Assembly: GCA_038891035.1 (NCBI GenBank)
Contig: JAWAEW010000016.1
Span: forward strand, 1 to 13,988
Length of the DNA: 13,988 bases
Source of the DNA: UBA10161 sp038891035
Lineage (GTDB): Archaea > Micrarchaeota > Micrarchaeia > Anstonellales > Anstonellaceae
Direction of reading: 5' to 3'
The notes beneath the pieces were generated by a model, which worked only from the letters and a program-made list of their open reading frames with translations, did not search any database and was not told where the DNA came from. Below are positions 1 through 6,933 of this stretch, in pieces. The first letter of the stretch is position 1. Every line of letters begins with the position of its first letter. The position numbers were made by a program, and so were the translations under genes.

Positions 1-542
1 CTGCAAACTATTCTTCAAAGATAATAGAGCCTATCCAGTCAAGGTGTTCGGTTTTCAGATTCAGGCCTTTGGCTCCACAAGAGTGCAAAGAGATGATTGA
101 AAGAGTGGCAAAGGAAGAAGGACTTAAGCTGGAACATGGTGCAATTGATGCGCTGCTTTATGTATCTGAAGGCGACATGAGAAAGGCGATAAATGCGCTT
201 CAGGCGGCTTCCCTTCATTCAAAAACCATCACTTCAGAAGCAGTATACAAATCTTCAAGCAGGGCAGAACCGCAAGAGATAAAAGAGATGATGGAGCTTG
301 CATTAAATAGAAAATTCAATGAAGCAAAAGAAAAGCTTCGCCATGTGATGATAAATTACGGCATGTCTGGAGAAGATGTTTTGCTTCAGATGTACAGGAC
401 CGTTGATTCGCTTCAGCTTTCAGAAAGGCAAAAAGTAGCAATAATAGACAAGATTGGGGAGTATAATTTCAGAATGGTGGAGGGGGCAAATGAAATGCTT
501 CAGATTGAAGCCTTGCTTGCCCAGCTTCTTCTGATAAAGTAG
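1..542 (+). CDS. rfcS: Replication factor C small subunit, C-terminal part (5' end outside window)
   Basis: The gene is open at the left edge; the frame runs from base 3 to a TAG at 540-542, giving the last 179 residues of a protein that is usually about 320 aa. RfcS is the AAA+ clamp-loader subunit that, with RfcL, loads PCNA on primed DNA. Visible are the sensor-1 region (NYSSKIIEPIQ at residues 2-12 of the fragment), directly followed by the SRC motif whose arginine is the trans-acting finger of RFC box VIII. The sensor-2 helix (GDMRKAINALQ) and the helical C-terminal collar then follow. The first in-frame start-like codon (TTG at 69) lies inside the conserved domain and is not the start. 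No intein is seen in the visible part. A new TATA-like element begins 16 bp after the stop, so the next gene probably has its own promoter. Confidence 0.95.
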   Translation, partial: ANYSSKIIEPIQSRCSVFRFRPLAPQECKEMIERVAKEEGLKLEHGAIDALLYVSEGDMRKAINALQAASLHSKTITSEAVYKSSSRAEPQEIKEMMELALNRKFNEAKEKLRHVMINYGMSGEDVLLQMYRTVDSLQLSERQKVAIIDKIGEYNFRMVEGANEMLQIEALLAQLLLIK

Positions 543-558
543 CAAAATGTTACAAAAA

Positions 559-566
559 TATAAATA
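559..566 (+). promoter_or_regulatory. Archaeal TATA box for the 600-951 unit
   Basis: The octamer TATAAATA lies in an A-rich stretch just after the rfcS stop. Its centre at 562.5 predicts a transcript start near 588-590, about 10 nt before the ATG at 600 and about 175 nt before the ATG of the HTH gene. This is inferred from spacing; no transcript data are available. Confidence 0.5.
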
Positions 567-599
567 TCCTTCGCCGCAATAGCAATTTGGTGCTTTGCA

Positions 600-677
600 A
601 TGGCAGAAAGATTTTTCGCAAACCGCAGTATGCTTCTGCCTAGCATGCTCCTTCTGATTATTATTTGTGCCTTTTAA
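600..677 (+). CDS. Possible 25-aa hydrophobic (leader?) peptide
   Basis: A short ORF, MAERFFANRSMLLPSMLLL followed by IIICAF and a TAA at 675-677. A basic N-terminus is followed by a hydrophobic stretch that could be a single membrane helix. The sequence ggtg at 589-592 sits 7 nt before the ATG and could act as a ribosome binding site, and a TATA box lies at the expected distance. It precedes two alternative hairpins (730-756) and the HTH gene, so it could be a leader peptide, an independent microprotein, or chance. No homology is recognised, and an ORF this short can easily arise by chance. Confidence 0.3.
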   Translation: MAERFFANRSMLLPSMLLLIIICAF

Positions 678-729
678 TCGGGCTTGTGTGGTCTGGCAAA
701 CTGCATGGGCCCCCTGATTCTTTCACGAA

Positions 730-756
730 GAGGCACACGCCTCCTAAAAAGAGGTG
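730..756 (+). promoter_or_regulatory. Two mutually exclusive hairpins around the HTH gene's ribosome binding site
   Basis: Bases 730-734 (GAGGC) pair perfectly with 739-743 (GCCTC) across the loop ACAC. Bases 738-743 (CGCCTC) can instead pair with 751-756 (GAGGTG), with one G-U, across a 7-nt A-rich loop. The second stem covers the Shine-Dalgarno sequence; the first frees it. Both pairings are read directly from the sequence. A regulatory role is inference. Confidence 0.4.
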
Positions 757-762
757 ATTATA

Positions 763-951
763 ATGGTGAATAAAAGGCATTTTGGAAGGCCAAGAAAAAT
801 GACACAAGAACAGGTTGAAGCTGCGCTTCAGCTTTATTTTGAAGAAGGGTTGCCTGTAAGGCAGGTTGCAGAAATGTTGCGTGTTTCGCACATGACTGTT
901 TGGAGGGTGGTTGCAAATGCGCCTCCTCCACAGTACGGGTGGAAGACATGA
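763..951 (+). CDS. Stand-alone Hin/resolvase-type helix-turn-helix protein
   Basis: A 62-aa protein. The start is the ATG at 763 because a strong Shine-Dalgarno (gaggtgat, 751-758) lies just before it; the in-frame GTG at 754 is part of that site. Residues 8-11 are GRPR, like the minor-groove arm of Hin-type invertases. A tri-helical domain follows: helix 1 about 14-28, helix 2 about 31-39 (PVRQVAEML), and recognition helix about 42-50 (SHMTVWRVV). There is no serine-recombinase catalytic domain, so this is only the DNA-binding half. It could be a transcription regulator or a remnant or adaptor of a mobile element. No transposase or recombinase lies nearby. The target is unknown; autoregulation through the long leader is possible but inferred. 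Confidence 0.8.
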   Translation: MVNKRHFGRPRKMTQEQVEAALQLYFEEGLPVRQVAEMLRVSHMTVWRVVANAPPPQYGWKT

Positions 952-1000
952 ACAAAAAATCCTATTGGCGAGCCAGGGTTTGGGTTCCCCACATTGCATC

Positions 1001-2041
1001 TTAATTTAGCCTGAATCGAAGCAGCGCCGCAAGCCCTCCAAACCCTGCAAGCTCTCTTCCGCCATCTGACTCAGATGAGAAAATAACCACCTTTGCGCCT
1101 TTTTGCTGCGCAGCATCCACGATTTGAGATACCTCTTTGTTTTTTCTCAGAAGCTCGTCTGTCACCATCAAGACTTCCACTGCTGATTTTTCTACTGCTT
1201 CATTAACCTGCGCAATCCCATAAGTTGCAAGACCAAACTCCTTGCTAATTTCTGAGCTAAACTTACCCATGAGCATGAGCTCCTCTGCTGCACGCTCATT
1301 TTCGGCAACTTTTGAAATGGTTCCATTGCGCAGAAGCTCAATGATGCCGCTTCGCTCAGCATATGAGCAGTGTGCCAAGATTAGCTTGCCTGAAAGCTGA
1401 GGATATTTCTGCTTTACGAATTTTGAAAAGTTTTCTGGCCCAAAGCCTGGGCCTGCTACAACGATTTTTGAAACCTGCAAGCTTAATAGCTTGGAGGCGA
1501 TTTTTTCAAAAAACTCCAGTTTTTTTTGCTCAAAATCACCGCTCCTTTTGCTTGCTGAGTTTTCCAGCTCAAGCTCATATTCTATCCCGTATCCTCTCAA
1601 AGTAGCGCATACTGCCTTGTTTTCATCTATTGCCAAAATCCCAATTCTTGGGCGCTTGGTTTCTGAAATTGCCTGTTTTATGCGCATCAGATGATGAGAT
1701 TCCCATTTGTCCTTGATGATTGTAACAGGAAAGCCTTCTTCTATGTCGATAGTATGGTAAGAGCCTATTTGGACGAATTCCTCTGGGCTACCTTCAATGA
1801 TTTTCCCTGTGACGCGAAGTCTATTTGCAAACCGAGAAAACTCTATTTTTTCTGCGACGAGCTTGATTGTGACTTGCTTTTTTTCTCCTGCATCATCCTC
1901 TATTGCCTTGAATCTGCGGAAAGTCTTTGCAACTATTCTATCTCCTTGTGCAAGAATACGCTCTATGTGCCACAAGTCTTCCGAAGTTTCTGGAGTAAGC
2001 ACAATTGAGCCTTCTTTTGTATCCTGCTTTCCGATCCTCAT
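1001..2041 (-). CDS. pelA: Protein pelota homologue (aPelota/Dom34), ribosome rescue factor
   Basis: The 346 aa match the usual archaeal length. Pelota is an eRF1 paralogue that enters the empty A site of stalled ribosomes with an aEF1A-type GTPase and prepares them for splitting by ABCE1. All three domains are visible: the Sm-like N-terminal domain (about 1-130, with the family-typical ETSEDLWHIERIL near residues 18-30), the central eRF1-like domain (about 131-262, with VVAGPGFGPENF at 194-205) and the C-terminal domain (about 265-346, with YGIAQVNEAVEKSAVEVL and a GGLAALLRF ending). It lacks the GGQ peptide-release motif, as expected. It starts 22 bp after the membrane-protein gene upstream on the same strand. 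No Shine-Dalgarno is seen, but CATAAATG centred near 2066 could be a TATA box for a leaderless transcript. Its stop lies within 50 bp of the HTH gene's, in convergent orientation. Confidence 0.96.
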   Translation of the reverse strand: MRIGKQDTKEGSIVLTPETSEDLWHIERILAQGDRIVAKTFRRFKAIEDDAGEKKQVTIKLVAEKIEFSRFANRLRVTGKIIEGSPEEFVQIGSYHTIDIEEGFPVTIIKDKWESHHLMRIKQAISETKRPRIGILAIDENKAVCATLRGYGIEYELELENSASKRSGDFEQKKLEFFEKIASKLLSLQVSKIVVAGPGFGPENFSKFVKQKYPQLSGKLILAHCSYAERSGIIELLRNGTISKVAENERAAEELMLMGKFSSEISKEFGLATYGIAQVNEAVEKSAVEVLMVTDELLRKNKEVSQIVDAAQQKGAKVVIFSSESDGGRELAGFGGLAALLRFRLN

Positions 2042-2063
2042 GCTAAAAATTTGAACATAGCAT

Positions 2064-3389
2064 TTATGATGTTTGTCTTATTTCTGGAGCACTCCCTATC
2101 ACCGAGCTTGCCGAACCGACTACGTCGGTTGAATTCGAATCTAGTGTAGCAGCCTCCAAAAGCTGTTCAGGAAGCAACTCTGACCCAAAAATTTCCCGCA
2201 TTCTTGCTTTGTGAATCTGGTTTATGCGGACAAAATCCTTCTCTTTCGCAAGTTCTGCTATAGCAGGATCCACTAGTGCAAGCTCATTTATATATCCGTA
2301 AATAGCCGACAGATAAATTGCTTTTTCCTTTATTATGGCAATTACTTTTCTGCGAAAAATTTTTTCCTCCTCCACTATTGCAAGCTGCTTCATTTCGCAT
2401 TCGTCTGCAAGTTTTTCTTTGCGCTTAAGGGAGTCACGATCCAGCTTATTTACTATCCAGCCGAAAAACAGCATTCCCCCCACATTCCAAAAAAACTCTG
2501 CCAGCGGATTTATGAACTGTTTTACTTGGGCATCCAGATGCAAAACTTGCCAGAAATGCGAGATTGCATTGATGATCCCATTAAGCTGCCCTGTGAAAAA
2601 CAGCGCTGCCCCTGTCGCAGCTCCGACAAAAGCACTTACAAGTGAGCCTTTTTTTGAGACATCCTCCTGTTTTTTCTTGAACTTTTTTGAAACAAAATCG
2701 GCTATTTTTTTGCTCTTGTAAAAAGCAATCCCAAGACCTGCTATTGCAATTGTCCCAACCCCAAACCTGACAATTGATGGGATTTGTTGCAAAATATATG
2801 GGCTTTGATGGCCCAAATGAAGTATATACTGAGTAAGCTGAACTGCTGCATTCCAGCCGTTTGTAAACCACATTGCAGCACCGACGCCCGCACCCATTGC
2901 AAGAGTGATCCAGGGGTTCTTTTTGCGTATGTTTTCCCATGGCGTCAGCACAAGAGCCTGCTTTGTGTAGCGCTGCTCAATATCTTTAACTCTGGCTTTC
3001 CAACTATTTTGCCTTGAAACCAAGCCGTTGACTTGCGCCTCAATTATGTTATACATGGTTTCCATAAAAGAGATATCTTGTTTCAACTTTGCCGCAAGCC
3101 CGTCTTCTGCGCCGTTTTTCTGAATTAACTCTGCATAAAGCTGCTTTGCTATCTTGATTCTTTCTTTCATGTTGTTTATTGCCATGGCTGCAAGCTGTCT
3201 TTTGTTTTCATTTGTGGATTCTCGCTCCAAGGCAAGGATTGCTTCAGATACGATGTTATTGATTTTCCATGGGGTTTCTGAACCATTCATTGCAAGGTGC
3301 CTGCTTGCAAGTGGATTCTGGCGAATGAAATCCTTAACGGTGTCTTGTCTGTTTTGAGGCTGAGCAGAATAAGATTTGAGTTCCTGCAT
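2064..3389 (-). CDS. Unrecognised four-TM membrane protein with internal duplication
   Basis: A 441-aa protein of no family I recognise. The ATG at 3389 is chosen because ggaggtg (minus strand, 3396-3402) lies 6 nt upstream; the in-frame GTG at 3398 is part of that site. Residues 1-155 are polar and helical. Hydrophobic segments lie at about 161-177, 206-224, 250-267 and 298-313. A charged helical region (315-400) and a Ser/Thr-rich tail follow. The two halves of the membrane core resemble each other: GAGVGAAMWFTNG (166-178) with ILHL, versus VGAATGAALFFTG (255-267) with VLHL. This suggests duplication of a two-helix unit. The next gene on the strand is pelota, 22 bp away, and ABCE1 is divergent. 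Co-location with ribosome rescue may be chance. A TATA-like cataaatt (3425-3432) fits a short leader. Confidence 0.8.
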   Translation of the reverse strand: MQELKSYSAQPQNRQDTVKDFIRQNPLASRHLAMNGSETPWKINNIVSEAILALERESTNENKRQLAAMAINNMKERIKIAKQLYAELIQKNGAEDGLAAKLKQDISFMETMYNIIEAQVNGLVSRQNSWKARVKDIEQRYTKQALVLTPWENIRKKNPWITLAMGAGVGAAMWFTNGWNAAVQLTQYILHLGHQSPYILQQIPSIVRFGVGTIAIAGLGIAFYKSKKIADFVSKKFKKKQEDVSKKGSLVSAFVGAATGAALFFTGQLNGIINAISHFWQVLHLDAQVKQFINPLAEFFWNVGGMLFFGWIVNKLDRDSLKRKEKLADECEMKQLAIVEEEKIFRRKVIAIIKEKAIYLSAIYGYINELALVDPAIAELAKEKDFVRINQIHKARMREIFGSELLPEQLLEAATLDSNSTDVVGSASSVIGSAPEIRQTS

Positions 3390-3473
3390 CTGCCCCACCT
3401 CCCCAACACAAACACTGACTAACCAATTTATGCCACAAAGCCTATATAATCTTATCAGTCTGAAATTGTAGCG
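3390..3473. promoter_or_regulatory. Divergent promoter region between the membrane-protein gene and ABCE1
   Basis: Plus strand: TATATAAT at 3443-3450 is centred 27.5 bp before the ABCE1 ATG, so the ABCE1 mRNA is probably leaderless; there is no Shine-Dalgarno. Minus strand: CATAAATT (3425-3432) would start a short leader that carries the ggaggtg Shine-Dalgarno. The two genes on either side therefore appear to use different initiation modes. This is inferred from spacing. Confidence 0.6.
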
Positions 3474-5231
3474 ATGGCAAAGTACTTTGGCAAAACTAGA
3501 ATTGCAATAATAGACCGCGAAAGGTGTCTTAAGGAAAAATGCGGATACTTGTGCATGAAAGTCTGTCCAGGAGTGCGAATGGGTGAGGAAACAGTAGTGG
3601 TGGATTCCGAAGGATATCCTGTAATTTCAGAGCAACTCTGCACGGGCTGCGGCATTTGCCCTAAGAAATGTCCGGCGGACTGTATCACCATAATCAATTT
3701 GCCAGATGAGATGTCAAAGCCAATATATCAGTATGGGAAAAACACATTCCGCCTTTATGGTCTGCCTTTGCCTCAAAATGGTGTTGTGGGCTTGATTGGG
3801 AAGAATGGGATTGGTAAAAGCACTGCAATAAGATTGATGGCTCATCAGATACTGCCCAACTTTGCAGAATTTGACAAAAAGCTGCAAATCAAAGAGATAA
3901 TTGAAAGTCTGCCTCCTGATTTGCAGAATTATTTCAGAAGGACACTTCAGGAAAGAATCAAAGTTTCACTCAAGCCGCAGGATATAAACAAAATACCGCA
4001 GGTATTTTCTGGCACTGCAAAAAAGCTTCTTGAGATGTCTGACGAAAGAGGGCTTTTTGAAGAAGCGTGCAGAATTTTTTCACTTCACGAGATTTTGGAT
4101 GCGGATGTTTCAAATCTTTCAGGCGGAGAACTTCAGAGGCTGGCGATTGCGGCAGCATACTGCAAAGATGCAAAGCTTTACTATTTCGACGAGCCTGCTG
4201 CTTATTTGGATATAAAACAGAGGCTGGAAGTTGCGGCAGCACTCAAAAAGCTTTCAGAGGAAAGGCAAATTGTCGTAGTGGAGCATGACCTTGCTATATT
4301 TGATTATCTTTCAGATTATGTGCATATATTTTATGGCCAAGAAGGAGCATACGGAGTTGTTTCTGGGACTAAGTCGGCAAGAGCAGGAATAAATGAATAT
4401 TTGGAAGGGTTCCTCAAAGAGGAAAATGTGCGATTTAGAGATCATGCAATAGAATTCTCTCTTTCATGCGCATCTGAAGTAAAAACTCAAGTCAGATTTA
4501 CCTATCCTGCTTTCACAAAAAGCTTTGAGAGATTCAGGCTGTCTGCCCAAGCAGGAAGCATCATGGAAGGTGAAATTATAGGGATATTGGGTGAAAACGC
4601 CATAGGAAAATCGCTTTTCATAAAGGTGATTGCAGGAGTTGAAAAGCCAGATGAAGGCGAAATTTCCCACAGCCTCAAAATCGCCTATAAGCCGCAATAT
4701 GTAAAGGCAGACCGAGATGTAGAGGTTCGCAGTCTTTTTGAGCAGCAGCCGCTTGCCGAGCAAGTTCGGCGCAGGCTTGGAATTTCGCAGCTTATGGAAA
4801 AGAAGCTGGATGCTCTTTCTGGAGGAGAACTTCAGAGGGTGGCAATAGCATATACTTTAAGCAAAGAGGCAGATATTTATCTTTTTGATGAGCCTTCTGC
4901 ATTTTTAGATATTGAGCAACGCCTCGAATTTGCCTATCTTCTTTCGCATGCAATATCCGGTACTAAAAAATGCGCATTTGTAATTGATCATGATTTGGTG
5001 CTGCTTGATGCTATATCCTCAAGGATGATAATATTTGAGGGAAGACCATCTGTGGAAGGGCACGCAACTTCGCCTTCAAGCAAAAAAGAAGGGATGAATA
5101 AATTTTTGGGCATGCTAGGAATAACGCTTCGGAGGGACAAGGATTCAAAGCGACCTCGCATAAACAAACCTGGCTCAGCAATGGACAGGCTACAAAAGGA
5201 AGCAGGCGAATATTACTATTACGAGCCTTGA
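3474..5231 (+). CDS. abce1: ABCE1 / RNase L inhibitor homologue, ribosome recycling ATPase
   Basis: The 585 aa match the full family length. ABCE1 splits 70S ribosomes into subunits after termination or after Pelota-mediated rescue. The N-terminal Fe-S domain has C18, C23, C27 and C31, then C56, C59, C62, C66 and C70, enough for two [4Fe-4S] clusters. NBD1: Walker A GKNGIGKS (109-116), signature LSGGE (215-219), Walker B ending in E240, and switch H271. NBD2: Walker A GENAIGKS (373-380), signature LSGGE (448-452), Walker B ending in E473, and H506. The C-terminus has the family motif RPRINKPGS (560-568) and a Tyr-rich end. All catalytic residues are intact. The start at 3474 is supported by the TATA spacing and by MAKYFGKTRIAIIDRERC. 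The 3' end overlaps the convergent gene by 13 bp. Confidence 0.97.
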   Translation: MAKYFGKTRIAIIDRERCLKEKCGYLCMKVCPGVRMGEETVVVDSEGYPVISEQLCTGCGICPKKCPADCITIINLPDEMSKPIYQYGKNTFRLYGLPLPQNGVVGLIGKNGIGKSTAIRLMAHQILPNFAEFDKKLQIKEIIESLPPDLQNYFRRTLQERIKVSLKPQDINKIPQVFSGTAKKLLEMSDERGLFEEACRIFSLHEILDADVSNLSGGELQRLAIAAAYCKDAKLYYFDEPAAYLDIKQRLEVAAALKKLSEERQIVVVEHDLAIFDYLSDYVHIFYGQEGAYGVVSGTKSARAGINEYLEGFLKEENVRFRDHAIEFSLSCASEVKTQVRFTYPAFTKSFERFRLSAQAGSIMEGEIIGILGENAIGKSLFIKVIAGVEKPDEGEISHSLKIAYKPQYVKADRDVEVRSLFEQQPLAEQVRRRLGISQLMEKKLDALSGGELQRVAIAYTLSKEADIYLFDEPSAFLDIEQRLEFAYLLSHAISGTKKCAFVIDHDLVLLDAISSRMIIFEGRPSVEGHATSPSSKKEGMNKFLGMLGITLRRDKDSKRPRINKPGSAMDRLQKEAGEYYYYEP

Positions 5232-5821
5232 GTCTCCACATCAAAGACTTTGTTTTGGCTTTTTGAAACCACTGCAATGATAGATTTGTTTGCAGAGGCA
5301 GAAACCCATTTGACCAGCCAGACATCCAAGTAGTCTTTGTAAGTTTGCAGAGAAATGACTTCTTCTGGCCTTGCATCCGCATTTTGCTTGACGAAATCTG
5401 CAACCTGCTGTGCCTGCGGGTATTTGTGAGAGGCAATTATTGCTTCCTCTGGAAAAGCAATAATGCAGTTTGGCTCATTGAGGCAAATGCTGCACCCTTT
5501 AGTGATATATTCAGGCGGCTGGGCAACGAAATTTTTCGGTGGGTAATCATAATAGACGTGCAGCCTTTCTGGGCAAGGAGTATAAAGCCCTTTAGTCACT
5601 CGGGCTTTCAGTTGATAGTAAGGTGTGCCATCAGGAGAGGTAAGAGAGAGTATCTCTATTATTTCTCGCACATCTGCATCAGGGTATTTTTCCTTCAAGT
5701 CCTCAAGGAAAAATTTTTTTGCATCACTTTCAGTCAAAGGATAGGCAGGCTTGAAAAAAACAAATAATCCCAAAGTGACTGCGATTGCAAGCAAGAAAAA
5801 AATCAGAACGTGCTGCTTCAT
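5219..5821 (-). CDS. Membrane-anchored extracytoplasmic protein with four cysteines, unrecognised
   Basis: A 200-aa protein starting at the ATG at 5821. ATATAATA (minus strand, 5845-5852) is centred 27.5 bp upstream, which fits a leaderless transcript. An upstream ATG at 5836 and a longer open frame to 5929 lie in or before the promoter, so I excluded them. Residues 5-23 form one hydrophobic helix (a signal anchor, or an uncleaved signal peptide), and the rest is probably outside the cell. An alpha/beta-like domain follows, with four cysteines: C83 (PCPERLHVYYDYPP), C110 and C113 (GCSIC) and C119. These may form disulfides or bind a metal. It lies 77 bp downstream of the VIT1-type transporter on the same strand but with its own promoter. 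A role in metal handling is speculation. Its stop codon overlaps the end of ABCE1. Confidence 0.75.
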   Translation of the reverse strand: MKQHVLIFFLLAIAVTLGLFVFFKPAYPLTESDAKKFFLEDLKEKYPDADVREIIEILSLTSPDGTPYYQLKARVTKGLYTPCPERLHVYYDYPPKNFVAQPPEYITKGCSICLNEPNCIIAFPEEAIIASHKYPQAQQVADFVKQNADARPEEVISLQTYKDYLDVWLVKWVSASANKSIIAVVSKSQNKVFDVETQGS

Positions 5822-5844
5822 GCAAAAATTATTCATGCCATATT

Positions 5845-5852
5845 TATTATAT
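5845..5852 (-). promoter_or_regulatory. TATA box for the 5219-5821 gene
   Basis: On the minus strand, ATATAATA lies in a run of A/T bases and is centred 27.5 bp before the ATG at 5821. The 5822-5898 gap also holds T-rich runs on the minus strand (near 5861-5880) that could end transcription from the upstream transporter gene. Confidence 0.6.
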
Positions 5853-5898
5853 TTTTGCAAAAATGCAGCAGCAAAGAAACAAAGATGAAGTTGGTCCT

Positions 5899-6669
5899 CT
5901 AAGCTGTCAAAGTTTGCAAGCCGAACCATCCACCTAATAGCTTTCCGACTAGATATCCAATTATAGCAGCAGCCATACCGACAGATGCCATTTCAATGCC
6001 AGATTTAATCCAGCTGCCAACCGTTATCTTTGCTTTGTATGCGCCAAATACAAACAAAGAAAGAGTGGAGATGAGCAATGAGAGGATTGTTGATTGGCTT
6101 GCTGGAAAGAAAAAGAATGGAATAAGAGGTATGAGAGAGCCTATAATTGCGGAAATTCCAACAATTAATGCTGCATGAATCGGGTTTGAATTTTCTACAG
6201 GGGGAAGACCTAGCTCCTCGCTCATCATGACAGAAAGCCAAATTTTTTTATTTGCAGTAACTGCCTTGATCATTTGCTCAAGTTCTTTGCCGCGCAGGCC
6301 TTTTCTCATGTATATAAGTCTTATTTCTTCTCGCTCGACTTCTGGAAGATGCTCTATTTCCCATTTTTCTTGCTCAAGCTCTCTACGATAGTGGTCTTGC
6401 TCTGCTCGCACGGAAGAATATGCCACTGCTGCCATAGAAACTGATTCTGCAAGAGCTGCAACAAGGCCTGCAATAACCACCATATATCGGTTGTTGGTTG
6501 CGGACGCAACTCCTAAAACTATGCCTAAAACATTTACAAGGCCGTCTTGTCCCCCAAGTATTATATCCGAAAGCAAGGCGCCGCCTTTTGCCTTCTTCTC
6601 TTGCTCTATATGTTCTTGAATTTTTTTTGAGAATTCTTGAATCTCTTTTTTTCTCTTTTTTGTAGGCAC
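5899..6669 (-). CDS. VIT1/CCC1 family metal (Fe2+/Mn2+) transporter
   Basis: A member of the VIT/CCC1 family, which moves Fe2+ or Mn2+ across membranes, usually by proton antiport. The first helix carries the family core (LLSDIILGGQDGLVNVLG), including the conserved Asp and Gly residues. A second helix (VVIAGLVAALAESVSMAAVAYSS) follows. Then comes a long cytoplasmic, Glu-rich insert (RAEQDHYRRELEQEKWEIEH to MMSEELGL) resembling the ferritin-like metal-binding domain of plant and archaeal VITs. Three further hydrophobic helices complete a five-TM topology. The start is uncertain: GTG at 6669 (256 aa) or GTG at 6678 (259 aa). The minus-strand TATA near 6685-6696 is only about 12 bp from 6678 and about 22-24 from 6669, so 6669 is preferred. 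The substrate is inferred from the family. Confidence 0.92.
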   Translation of the reverse strand: MPTKKRKKEIQEFSKKIQEHIEQEKKAKGGALLSDIILGGQDGLVNVLGIVLGVASATNNRYMVVIAGLVAALAESVSMAAVAYSSVRAEQDHYRRELEQEKWEIEHLPEVEREEIRLIYMRKGLRGKELEQMIKAVTANKKIWLSVMMSEELGLPPVENSNPIHAALIVGISAIIGSLIPLIPFFFFPASQSTILSLLISTLSLFVFGAYKAKITVGSWIKSGIEMASVGMAAAIIGYLVGKLLGGWFGLQTLTA

Positions 6670-6684
6670 GTTTATCACTTACGG

Positions 6685-6696
6685 CTTTTTATAAAA
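6685..6696 (-). promoter_or_regulatory. TATA box for the VIT1-type gene
   Basis: On the minus strand CTTTTATAAAAAG is a near-ideal archaeal box A. Its centre (about 6691) predicts a start of transcription close to 6665-6669, favouring a leaderless GTG start at 6669. Confidence 0.55.
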
Positions 6697-6759
6697 GGTA
6701 TTGGAACCAATCATTGAAAAATTTACTAAGTTGGCCTCCATAGACTGCTTTGATGCAAG

Positions 6760-6831
6760 GGCCACAGCCGAGACTCGAACTCGGGCTAAGGGCTCCACAG
6801 GCCCCCGTGCTACCATTACACCACCGTGGCC
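6760..6831 (-). tRNA. tRNA-His (anticodon GUG)
   Basis: A full cloverleaf folds on the minus strand. The 7-bp acceptor is GCCACGG (6830-6824) with CTGTGGC (6767-6761), including one G-U. The D stem is GTG/CAC, the anticodon stem GGGGC/GCCCT, and the loop CTGTGGA has anticodon GTG. There is a 4-nt variable loop and a T stem CCGAG/CTCGG with loop TTCGAGT. The discriminator is C73 (6760), and an extra G is encoded at -1 (6831); the G-1:C73 pair is the known identity element of tRNA-His. There is no intron, and CCA is not encoded. The minus-strand TATA at 6857-6864 lies about 29 bp upstream. Confidence 0.97.
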
Positions 6832-6856
6832 ACAAATAAAAAATGAAAGCAGGGCT

Positions 6857-6864
6857 TATATTTT
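6857..6864 (-). promoter_or_regulatory. TATA box for tRNA-His
   Basis: AAATATAA on the minus strand, centred about 29 bp before the mature 5' end of the tRNA, which allows a leader of a few nucleotides for RNase P to remove. Confidence 0.6.
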
Positions 6865-6892
6865 TTGATTTCGATTGCTTTACACGCAAATA

Positions 6893-6900
6893 CATTTAAA
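6893..6900 (+). promoter_or_regulatory. TATA box for the 6934-7431 gene
   Basis: CATTTAAA is centred at 6896.5, predicting transcription from about 6923. That gives an 11-nt leader holding the G-rich Shine-Dalgarno (ggggggga, about 6922-6929), and it excludes the upstream in-frame ATG at 6916. Confidence 0.5.
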
Positions 6901-6933
6901 AACACTCTGCTGAAGATGATAGGGGGGGATAAA

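Noticed and set aside
34..36. Possible intein or break in rfcS near the SRC motif, a frequent intein host gene
   Set aside because: The reading frame is continuous and family-like through the visible part.
948..1004. 18-codon ORF overlapping the HTH gene's stop (ATGA)
   Set aside because: Too short, ends over the pelota 3' end on the other strand, and shows nothing protein-like.
1690..1696. ATGATGA (plus strand) antisense to pelota
   Set aside because: No CTGA at the expected spacing; chance match within a coding region.
5822..5929. N-terminal extension of the 5219 gene up to 5929
   Set aside because: It would run through the TATA box and the end of the transporter gene; the signal anchor begins right after the ATG at 5821.
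6222..6228. Perfect C box (ATGATGA, minus strand) inside the VIT1-type gene
   Set aside because: No matching D box (CTGA) at guide distance and no C'/D' pair; it encodes Met-Met-Ser in the transporter.
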